Made by a program: the position numbers and the translations under genes. This document shows positions 41,300 through 51,700 of a DNA stretch of 64,000 nucleotides, one piece after another. Source of the stretch: Aphis gossypii (taxonomy: Eukaryota > Arthropoda > Insecta > Hemiptera > Aphididae); contig NC_065531.1 of NCBI RefSeq assembly GCF_020184175.1, forward strand, positions 5,291,213-5,355,212. The letters run 5' to 3'. Below the pieces are notes generated by a model. That model made no database searches and was not told the DNA's origin. It saw only the letters and a program-made list of their open reading frames with translations. Numbering within the stretch: the first letter of the stretch is position 1; every line of letters begins with the position of its first letter.

Positions 41300-42819
41300 T
41301 TTATTTGAATTTAGTTTAGTATGAGGATACTAATGAATACATAATGGATTTTATCGAATTCTTTTTTTTTGTCATTTCTATTTATGTAAATAATGTTTCT
41401 CAGAACAACAAAATATAATTTTAGGTATGATTACTTCCGATGTATTCAAGTTATATTTTATAAATTTTAAATAGACCAAAAACTAAAAACTAATATTATT
41501 GTATAAAAATCATAATAAATTACTTTTATAACCAAACTGCCCGGATCGACTGTATGGCCCCACAATTCAATTTTTCGGAAGATTTCCCGATTTTCCAATA
41601 TGTCAGTCCGCTCTTGGACATTTTTAATAAAAATTAATCATATTTACCGAACATTGGCAATAGTGGAAAGATAGCAATGTTTAAAAAAAACTGAGTGATT
41701 AGAATAATAAGATATATGTAGGTTGGTAAGTCCCATTAAAGAAATGTAGCACGACAGTGAAATATTATTGATCCTGGAAATATCAGTGGTAACATAATAT
41801 TATAATTTATAAGTCAAGTAATGGGTTATGTTAGGTACTCAATTTGAGAACTGCTGTTTAAATGCTATTGAATGGTGAAGTGGCATTATACCATAATATA
41901 TTAACATGATTTTTCTGTCTTAGTATTTAAATTTTAGTGTAGTGTGTAGATGATATTAATTATTTTATTTAGTTCGTATAATATATCAGGCCATTACTTT
42001 AATTAATAAAACGCTTGTGTTAGTGCAGTATTGTTTTTCCGAGTGATGTAACAATCGTATTAGTTGATATTTGTAGACTTGATGCATTAATTATATTGGA
42101 ATTCTAACTGTGAATTAGGTAAGTAGGTTTTTGAGTGACCTATTTTTTCCAAATGTAAAACACTATTTTACTTTACATTTTTAAGTAGATTTTTATTTTA
42201 TTTTATTATATATATTTTTTAATATCGATAATGTATAAATCAAGATTCTAAGCCAGTAAATTTGAGGAATCAAAGTTAATGTACTAAGCACAATATTTTA
42301 AAGAACAAATAGAAGGTTCTCATTGAAAAAAAATGAGATGCTGAAAAAATATTTCAGTAAGGATTTTCTTTCCACGTAATACATACTCATACACGCACCC
42401 ACAGACAGATATTCTAATAACATTCCCTATATCAGTAACAAAACATTTGAATTGAACAGTATGATATTCTGAACAAAAAATTATGCGAAATCATGTTTTT
42501 GTACTGGGACTAGTAGGTAGTATTTTCAGAGGTTTTGAGTTCAACAGATTGAGTGTTTAAGTTGTAAACACAGTTAGTAAACGTACGAGTATAATATCGT
42601 TTTTAATCAATACAATAAGTTTTGTAGCAAAACACTATCCAATTATAATTTATGTTTGTATTTAATCGTATTTCGTAAACATTTTAATTTACATTTTATT
42701 TTATAAACTTAATGTAAACAATTTTACAAAATAAGTTAAGTACCTAATTTAAAATATGAAAAATTATTATTTTTCTACATTTTTACATTTTGAATTTTAT
42801 AAGAAATTACCGCTATTAG
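41300..42819. other. Non-coding, AT-rich
   Basis: A brief mixed-composition stretch at 41540-41620 (CCCGGATCGACTGTATGGCC) is the only departure from AT-rich background. No feature is assigned. Confidence 0.45.
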
Positions 42820-43290
42820 TATTGTGCATGCAGTGAATATTGTCTCAATTCTGTCGGTTTTCGATACGCTCGCACGCGCTCTGATATATACACTTTTGCT
42901 GCCGTGGATCCCATTTTTGTATTACCATATTATTATTGTGTGCAATAACAATATTATTATGTTTTTATATTCGATTTCATGGACGGTCACACTCGTTCCG
43001 TCCAATCGGTTGCGGCGATTTACTTTCAATTCACTACCGTTTACAATATCTAGTTTTCCCGGTCGTTGAAAATCTGGATAGAAAATATTGATATCCACGG
43101 CTCGCATTGTACCTACGTCATTGCGGTTTTGTAAAATAAAACGCAAATATACAAATCGAATTAAACAAAAGATTTATGCGCATATATTGGACGTACCATA
43201 CTGTGCAGAACGACCTAAAGGTCCTAAAGTATATGTGTACGGATATTTTATGCTTTTGACACAAAACTTAGTATTTAGCAGATAATATTC
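42820..43290. other. GC-elevated patch just upstream of the possible SINE
   Basis: Contains CGATACGCTCGCACGCGCTCTG and GGTTGCGGCGATTTAC. Two overlapping open frames of 74 and 81 codons on opposite strands have no recognisable domain. No gene is called. Confidence 0.25.
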
Positions 43291-43429
43291 AGGTAAATAT
43301 AATATATTATAACATTAGAATATTTCAAAACATAGTTTTTTAAAACAAGTATTTTATACTTAATGTTATTAATTTAAAACTTGCTTAAAAAAAAAAACGA
43401 ATTGTCTGTTAAATTCGGAAATATTGTTG

Positions 43430-43660
43430 AGTAGTGTGGTGCAATGGTCATATTTCATCGGTTCAAACCTCAGAACAGTGAAAAATAATATTACTTCATA
43501 TTCTCCTGGTGTTGTTCCAAATACTCAACCGGACCCACTCCACTCAGAGTGACTTCCACACACGTCAAAAATGATCTCCTTAAAGAATGAGGTTAAAGTG
43601 CGCTAAACCCTTCCTAAGTAATTATACCTACATTAATAAAGACTGATAATACAGTCGCTA
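43430..43660 (+). mobile_element. Possible tRNA-derived SINE
   Basis: GTGTGGTGCAATGGTCA (43434-43450) resembles an RNA polymerase III A box, and CGGTTCAAACCTC (43459-43471) resembles a B box. They are followed by a unique-looking body with modest GC (CACTCCACTCAGAGTGACTT) and an AT-rich end containing AATAAAGACTGATAATA. The A-B spacing is shorter than in a real tRNA, so this is not a functional tRNA gene. A SINE or truncated tRNA relic is the best guess. Confidence 0.38.
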
Positions 43661-44862
43661 ATGAAAAAAAAATATCAATTGAAGCTATAAACACATACTG
43701 ATAATAATATTATCAAGAATAATAACGTGATGAATGTAAACAATAAGTCGTGTTGTAACTCAAATAATTGCCAACAATTGATGAATTTGTAAAAATTACA
43801 CCTTTTTGGGATTCACTAGATGCCTAACTTAATTTCTAGGTCCCTCGATAAACGTCGTGAGCAACGGACTGCCATACTGATCTAGCGAGGAAGCTCAGCT
43901 TCAAACGATCGTAGTGAAAATCGTCGAATTAAGAATTTAATTATATAACGTCGTTCGTCATGTATTTTCTGGCAATACAACTATTGCGCTGTTCATACGG
44001 AGGTGTTTTTTATAAGTCAACTTTGTGTAACGATTGGAGCACCAAAATACCACAACTTATATCGCTGCAGGCATTGACGACTGTTGGAGTCATTTTATTC
44101 ATTTCTCAGCCTTGTTGGGTAAAGCGCTTTGGTACGTTTTATTTAATCTGTAAATTATTAAATTCGTGGAAATATAAATCGATGTTGTAGTGAGAAAACT
44201 TGAAATGAAAAAAATTGTAAATGTCTTGGATGTTATAAAAAAAAAAATAATAATAATAATGATGATGAACAACTTGTCGAATACACTTTGGATTCATATA
44301 TTATATTATATTATTATTATTCTCAATAACACTAATGTATCAATAAACAGTTTAGAACATTTAAAAACAAAAAAAAAAAAAAAAACGTACAAACAAACAA
44401 ACGGAAATCCGAACAAACGAATTTCCAAACGGTGCCGACTAAAATCGGCGTACGTAGTTTTTATGTATATATAATATTATTATTATATACGCGTTTAACA
44501 AAAGTACAATATAATATATTATATTTATTACACGGTTTATCGAGTCCCACGTCCGCCGCCTCAAAACATTACAAACGTCATGATTTACGTGTAACGTCGG
44601 AGTGTCATCATTAATCGTCGGCCCAAAAGTGCTGACAGGTAAGTGTATATCTTAAGTTTGCTGATAATTCGCTTCGAAAAAGAAAAAAAATCCCATTTTG
44701 TAATATTATTGTCAACACTTAAAATAACAAACAAATACGATTTCCAGTCGATAGGTACGCATCTTCTTCTGTTATAAACTCGGTTTCAAAGAGACTGTTA
44801 ATGTTCAACGATTATTGGCGGACTGACACACCTGACACGCGCACACGAGGCGGACGGAACGT
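43661..44862. other. Intergenic, 3' of the K2P gene
   Basis: Short open frames (76, 94 and 60 codons on the plus strand between 43960 and 44614) include long Lys/Ile runs from A-rich repeats and no recognisable domain. A moderately GC-rich patch lies at 44400-44650. Nothing is called. Confidence 0.45.
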
Positions 44863-44868
44863 TTTATT
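44863..44868 (-). terminator. Polyadenylation signal AATAAA of the K2P gene with GU-rich downstream element
   Basis: On the minus strand AATAAA lies 275 bases after the TAG at 45143. It is followed within about 15-45 bases by a strongly GU-rich stretch (CTCGTGTGCGCGTGTCAGGT, then GTGTC, within 44824-44849), the usual layout for cleavage and polyadenylation. This predicts an mRNA end near 44845-44855. The intervening 3'UTR returns to the AT-rich composition of non-coding DNA, which supports the second stop as the natural end of the coding region. Confidence 0.7.
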
Positions 44869-45142
44869 AATTGTATACAACGATAATATTTATGTCATAA
44901 TAATATAGTGTATTAATAATAATAATATAATGAGCGACACGTCACGGCGAGTTTTACAAAAACTTTTCTTTACACAATACGTAATTATATAATAGGTAGA
45001 TAATATGTCGTAATAATATATATATATATATATAAATAATAGTTATACATTAACGTTAATATATAATATAACTATTTATAAATAATAAATATGTATAAAA
45101 CTTAAACTGTACAAGCCGCCGACTTGGGCTACACGCGCGTCT
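44869..45142 (-). other. Probable 3'UTR of the K2P gene
   Basis: This AT-rich stretch between the TAG stop and the polyadenylation signal has a perfect (TA)n microsatellite at about 45017-45034. No coding potential was seen. The jump from about 70% GC upstream of 45143 to AT-rich sequence here is abrupt. Confidence 0.6.
45017..45034. repeat. (TA)n microsatellite in K2P 3'UTR
   Basis: A perfect TA dinucleotide run within the AT-rich stretch after the TAG stop. Confidence 0.9.
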
Positions 45143-45748
45143 CTACACGATCAGATCGCCGCTGGACCTGTGATGATGCTTCTGCTGCTGATCCTGTTGC
45201 TGGTTGTGACCGTAATGGTTCTGCCGGTGATGCGGCAGCTGCGACTGGTGGTGGTCGAACGCCGCCGCCCGTTTCTCGTCCTCGAACGTGACCATCTTGT
45301 CGCGGAACGCGGCCGGCTGTCGGGGCGGCCGGGCGAGCGTGGCCGCGGCCGTGCGCAACGCCGACGGCGGCAGCGGCGGAGGGATCTTCTGCATCTCGAT
45401 GGCCGAGCACAGGTCGTGCGCGCTGGCGCTTCGCGGTATAAAATACTCGGAAACGACGCTTGCTGCTCCTCCACTTCCGGAATAGTGGGCCGGATTCCGG
45501 TGGTGGCCCATCATCGGTTGCTGCACGGAACACCGTCCGGCCGACTGCCGCTGGAACGGCGGCGGGGGTGCGGGGAGCGACAGGCCGCCGCCGCCGCCGC
45601 CGCCGCCGTCGTCGCAGTCGTCGAACGCTGGCGGCGGCAAGAGGGGAAGTTTGGGTGGCGGTGGCAGTGGCGGCGAGGGCGGAGGGGCCAGCGGTTTCAG
45701 GTCGATGGCCGCGGCCGTCGCGTCCGGCGGCGGCCCAAAGTCCCCGTG
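45143..45748 (-). CDS. In-frame 201-codon extension after TGA: candidate readthrough C-terminal tail of the K2P channel
   Basis: The frame of exon B continues without any further stop from the codon after TGA (CAC, His) to TAG at 45145-45143. The extension begins HGDFGPPPDATAAAIDLKPL. It passes through a proline-rich segment and a Gly run, then a varied segment containing SEYFIPRSASAHDLCSAIEM, then FRDKMVTFEDEKRAAAFD, and ends in a Gln/His-rich stretch and GDLIV. The mixed segments look like a real cytosolic channel tail with basic and serine-containing patches, unlike the AT-rich UTR that follows. Three explanations compete: programmed readthrough of the TGA; splicing of an in-frame 129 nt segment (GT at 45756, AG ending 45628) that would remove the TGA; or a nonsense allele or sequencing error in a longer normal tail. 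That this is coding-derived is well supported. How it is expressed is open. Confidence 0.72.
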   Translation of the reverse strand, partial: HGDFGPPPDATAAAIDLKPLAPPPSPPLPPPPKLPLLPPPAFDDCDDGGGGGGGGLSLPAPPPPFQRQSAGRCSVQQPMMGHHRNPAHYSGSGGAASVVSEYFIPRSASAHDLCSAIEMQKIPPPLPPSALRTAAATLARPPRQPAAFRDKMVTFEDEKRAAAFDHHQSQLPHHRQNHYGHNQQQDQQQKHHHRSSGDLIV

Positions 45749-48700
45749 TCAGGAACCGGCGGCCACGCCGTTGTTGTGGTTGTGCGGCTGCCGTCCGCGG
45801 TGAGTGGACGAAATCGATCCGCCGCCGCCGCCGCCGCAGTCGTCGTCGTCGCAGCCACCGCCGCCGCCGTCTACGGTTCCGGCCACGGTGCACACGACCA
45901 TGTTGCCGTCCTTGTGCTGCTGGTGCTGCTGGTGATGCTGCTGCTGCTGCGACCACATCCACCACCAACAGCAGCACCACCGACAGTTGCGCGACATAGC
46001 GGCCAATTCGTCCTGCAGCAGCTGGAAACACATGGCCACCACGGCCATGCCGACCAGTATGTAACCGGACGACACGAACACGGACACGTCCTTGGTGGAC
46101 TCGACGCCGCCCGGCACTAGCTCGCCGAACCCGATGGTGCCCAAGCTCGTGAAGCAAAAGTACGAGCCCTCCAGCAGCGTCCACCGTTCGAGCTTTTGGT
46201 AGATGAACGCGCCCAGCGCGACGTACGCCGCGACCACGGACAGCGACAGCAGCACGGGCACGCGTTTCTGTCCACCGCCGCCGGACGAAACGCTAGCGGC
46301 CGCGGTGTCCGAGTAGGCGGCCGCGCCCGACACGGTTTCGAATTCGTAACGGTGACGGTAATAATCACCGCCTCCCACGTGATTGCTGGACACCGTGTTG
46401 GGCGGCGTCCTCTTGCCGCCGCCGTGTCTGCCACGTCCGCCTCCGTCGTCTCTGTCGTCGCGGTTTCCGGGCGAACACATTCTCGAGTAGATGCGCCGGA
46501 AGTTCTTGGCCAGCGTCTCGCCCATCGTCGACAGGTACAGCAACATTAGCGGTATGCCGATCAGCGCGTACACGATCGTGATCACTCGGCCCCATGGCGT
46601 CTGCGGCGTCACGCTTCCGTAACCTGAAAAATAATACAAACGGTCGATGATCAGAGATGAGTCTTGTTTTTTTTTTTATACGGAGTGGACAAACGAAACG
46701 TTTGATTGTTTAGACGGTAAAAGTTATCATATACATGAGGGCGCGTTACAAGCGATGGAGAAATCCACGATTCTTTTTTCGAAACATTTCTGCCATAAAC
46801 TCCCCCCACACTATTCGGTTTAAACAATGGACGTTGTTTGGGCTGGATTTTCAACGCCATAAAATTTAGTGTGCTTTTTGCACGGATTGGTATGCCGATT
46901 CGCGAATTTCGTACAACCTCGATCTCCCGAGTATAAATAGTGATTTACATATAAATGGTGCAAGGGAAATATTTAAAAGTACACTTTTTTTTCTAAAAGG
47001 AATATATATATACGGCAAGAGCGTTTTTTGCCAACTATTTTCTGTAAAAAAAGTTAAAAATTCGTGAACTCAATTGACGTAAATCATTTGATAGCATAAA
47101 AAAAAATATATAAAAACAGAATCGGATATAACCTAGTTTACGAATGACTGTCTTCCATAAATAAACAATGGTTATAGATGACCAAAACGCTTCAACGACT
47201 GGCATGAATCATTTAGTTGTTTGGTTAAGGTTTGGTTATGTTAAAATGTTTGAAAACCCTAAATTTGTTATTTAACCTTGGTAGATAATAATAATAACGA
47301 ATTAAATATAGTTTGTTAATTAAATTAAAGCTACTTAAAATTATTAAACCGTTACGTGTATATTATCATTTAGTATAATATATAGATTAGACGTAATCCG
47401 CACTACCAATGTGTGGTTATATATCAAAGTTTCTAGACACACCTTATTATAATTACCTTAAGTCTTAACAACTTACGTAATAACATACTTTGGACGAAAA
47501 TTATTATTCATCATACGCTCTAAAGGTCATAAATGATAAAATTGTACGCTGCACAACCAATTTAGTTGAGTACAGTTTAATACTAATAATACTATAATAT
47601 TATTATATAATATCTAAAACATTCATACTGTGCAAGTTATCATCAGGATTTTTTTTCTTTTTGACTATGGTAAAGTGTAATTTGCTTTTTATTTATTAAT
47701 TAATATGTTAATTGAAAATCATTTTCAAAATAAATACAGTACTTACAAGAAGTATATTATGTTATATAAGAAGGAGTCAGGAGATATATGTGTCGAGGGT
47801 ACCCTAGAAATATAAATTTAAAAATGTTCATGTGAGACAACGGCCGTCAGGTATAAAGCACTTTAACGCTTGAACTACTCAACTGCACTATTGTAATTTA
47901 CAAGAATAAATCGAGTGGCAACATATTTTTAAGCATACAAGCGAGTGAATATTTGTATCACATAACCGCACATACACATATTTTCACGGAACAATATTGA
48001 GCCTGTCACCTATGATCGAAAATAAATAAAGTGTCTCTCGAGAATTTAGTTTTTTTACAATTTACAAAAAAACAAAAACAAAAACCGTATACTATATAAT
48101 ATGTGTAATAATAAATCGTTATCGTTTGATTATCAATTTATCTAAACGTTAAAATTTTTGAAGAAATCGATATTTTAATTGCCTACCTTAAAACTGTATA
48201 AGACATAATAATACAATTTGTAACTAGATACTATGTTTGAGTATACTTTATTCTTTAAACATCATAACAAGTCAAAATTGAAATATTTCATAAAATTGTA
48301 TAAGCACTTAATTAATGAATTTACGTAGTTTATAAAGCCAATAGTGTATTAAATATTTATATAATTCCGAGAAACAACAATATCAATAATCGAACGCTAA
48401 AATGTAAAATATTTAAATTTTTTAAAAAAACGCTTGTTATTACAAATGTGGCGCGTTTTTAATCAATATTTACGGTATTTTTTTTTAAAATTCATTACAT
48501 ATTTACTTCATCGCCAAAGTAATTTAAGTACCCGAACCGTGTCTATAATTACATTAAGAGCACACACATACGCCTTTGCAATCACATTTACAATATACGT
48601 ATATTATTTCATTGTACTAAATACATTATAGAGTATGTAATTATACTATCCAATATTGAAAATTGTACCCTGACCACTTTCAGCGACCACCATTTTAATT

Positions 48701-51700
48701 TCGTTATCGGTAGTTTTGTTCACGATTTTGTTACAATCGAAAATTCATGTTATAACTCTGAAATAATATATTGACCAACGAGTACATAATAATATATACA
48801 AATATTATTATTTACATAGGACAATATCAATGTAGCACCGTTCTGTGCGACAATATTATAATACACGAATTTGGGTCTCGGGTATAGTATGTATATTGTG
48901 CAGTGTATACTAAAAGCACGATCGTGTCATAATTATTACATTTCAATACAATGGTAATTTAGCTATGCATTATAACGATATAATATAGAATATAATACAA
49001 TCTGACTCAGTTTAAAGACTGCAAAGTGATCGGCTCCATAGCCACGGGTCGTATTCGGACATCGTTATTGATATATGATGATAGTAATAGATGTGTACGA
49101 ATTGCAAATGACTGTGGGTTCGACGTATTAATTACTATTGACTTTGATGACTGTGGCATGAATAAATTGTTACGATTTTCTAAAAACATATTTGTTTGTT
49201 ATATTGTTATATTTATGTTTTTTCGCAAAAATACCTAGCGGGACGTTTCAATATACTATTATAAGCACTAATAGTTTCAAATTATATATATATATATATA
49301 AATAAATAATGCATTTTAATAATCATATTTTTATCGTTTTAACGTTAAAATCGGAATCATTTATTTTAAACATAAAAAATTGTATTTGTTTTTAACAGAA
49401 TATTTTATTTTCTGTTAATTGTTGTTTGAAATTAATGAAAACTAGTTAGAAATTGAAGAAATAGTGAGACATTAATCTTCAATAAACATTAACACCAACT
49501 TACCTATAATAATCACCATGACAAGATATTTTAAAATAATTGCAAAATAGTTAGATGGTAATCACAGCATGAAATAACTTACTTGGGAAACTAACCGTGA
49601 CAACAAGGTGAGCTAATCTCCTGCAGCTGATACTATAATAACTGAAATTGTCTTAGGATATTAAGACGGGGAATATTCATCCCTAGTAATGAACAGATCG
49701 TGTCACGTGAAGAAGGTAAATGTAGCCTTAAATTAAATATATCACTTAGCAGCTGGCAAAACCAACACCTGAACTTTTTTAGAGCAAGTCGTTGCTATTA
49801 TAGCATCCTTAGACATCTGCAGGATGAGCGTGACCAGCAATATATAAAAACAATATAGGTTTTTGAATAAAAACATCCACACCATTAATAGCTGGCTCTA
49901 AGCAAACTGTAGTCCATTATCGAGGAAAAACTTTTTTAAATAAGTAACATACCTAAAAACATCCATAAAAAACTATGATTGACATCAACATTAGTATCCT
50001 TAGATTAAGCTAATAACTTTGCAATACAATTAATGGAGAACAACAACCGTTACTTGGACATATCAAATCTCAACAAACGAAACACCTTGGAATCAAGAAG
50101 ATATAGGACGTGTTTCCCGAACATAGATATCACAAACTTGCAACTGTAGAAATTAACACATGGAATAACACAGGTTATAAATATGTTCTTTGGAAAATAC
50201 AACAGATGCAATTATAGCCAAAGATATAAAGGAAAATACTCGAATTATACTAAGCAGGTTAGGTACCATAAACGCGTGCATTGTCCCCATCTATAAAATT
50301 ATAATATTGATAGTTTCACATTCATAATAATATATTTTAATTTTTTGTTTTCAATATTTGAGTGGATTTCTCAATTATAAAAATTAATTACCTTAAAAGT
50401 GGAGATTATTATCTATGATGAAATCTTGAAGATTTGTATTGATATTCAAATTTTGAAACTAGTTATGATAATTTTAAAATGCTCACTAGTTAATTACATT
50501 ACAACACTACAGTTCTTATCATTCTTATAGACAATTCTTAACTAAAATATAAATACATTCTTCCTAGATGTATTAGATAATAATTTTAACTTTCAACTTT
50601 ATAGTAAAAGAATTGGCTTTTTTTTTTAAAGGATATTGAATACATATAATATTATATTATTAATATTTGTTATACAATACAATACGTATATACTCATAAT
50701 AATTAGACGATATTATATTATGTACACTGAACTATATTTTATAGCGGAATCATAGAAAACGTGTTGAAATGAAAGTATTGGAGAAAAATAAAACGGGAAA
50801 ATAGTGACGAAATAGAGTCTTAATATTTTGATTTGATATTTTTTCGTATTTACTTCTCGCGCACGTATTGAACTGTTAACACGACGTTTATCACACTATT
50901 ATAATATATTATACTAGTACATAATATATTATATACGGTCCATGCAACCATCGACATTTTAATATAATGTAGGTAACACAATAATTGTTTCATTCGTGTT
51001 GCGAAAAACATTGAACAATTTAAACACAAATAGATATACACGTAAACATTTATCGATACGTTTATTCGTTTAAAGAACGCATGATAACATAATATACGTA
51101 AAAACGTATAATAGTGAACAGTATAATGACAAAAATATTTGATCATCAAAAAGAGCAACAAGAAAAATAAATACATATATAAATAAGCACAAGTTACTTG
51201 TTTACTTCTCATGGAAAAATCATAAGAAGGAATTCCTTCTCAAGTTACTAGTGGTTTGAATAAAGTTTATAAGTGTCTTTGTGACAACAATCTAACACTT
51301 AATGAAGATGAAACAATGTTTACGACATTTTCAAAACCTTCACAAACTTTAATTCAATAATAATACATCAGCTGCACTGAGTGCACTGATAGTAAAACTT
51401 GAAACATACACTCATGTAAACGTATTTAAGATGTTTGAGGCATCCAATAATTACGTATTATTTTAGATAAAAATAATTTAAGGTGGAGTTTATATTTGCA
51501 TAATCTAGTAGGAAAATTACTCACAAATGTTTGAACTCAGAGGGTCTATAATCTACATACTTCAATTTAATACATATATTTTTTTTATTTTAAACATTTA
51601 CTTACAACATTGGACGCATTCAGTCTCAGTAAATTTTGCACGAATCTAGTCGAATTACTGGATACAACTCTCACGTTTGATTTTAAAATACCTATACTAT

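Noticed and set aside
45170..46120. Long plus-strand open frames opposite the last K2P exon (316 and 179 codons)
   Set aside because: They are antisense shadows made of Val/Ala/Arg runs from GC-rich triplets, with no domain-like sequence.
45129..46184. 351-codon minus-strand open frame overlapping exon B in another frame
   Set aside because: Its Arg/Ala/Gly-rich sequence is the off-frame shadow of a GC-rich exon; the K2P motifs lie in the other frame.
49500..50280. Mixed-composition stretch that looked like decayed coding sequence
   Set aside because: Translations on both strands gave no recognisable motif and frequent stops; it may be an old mobile-element relic but cannot be supported.
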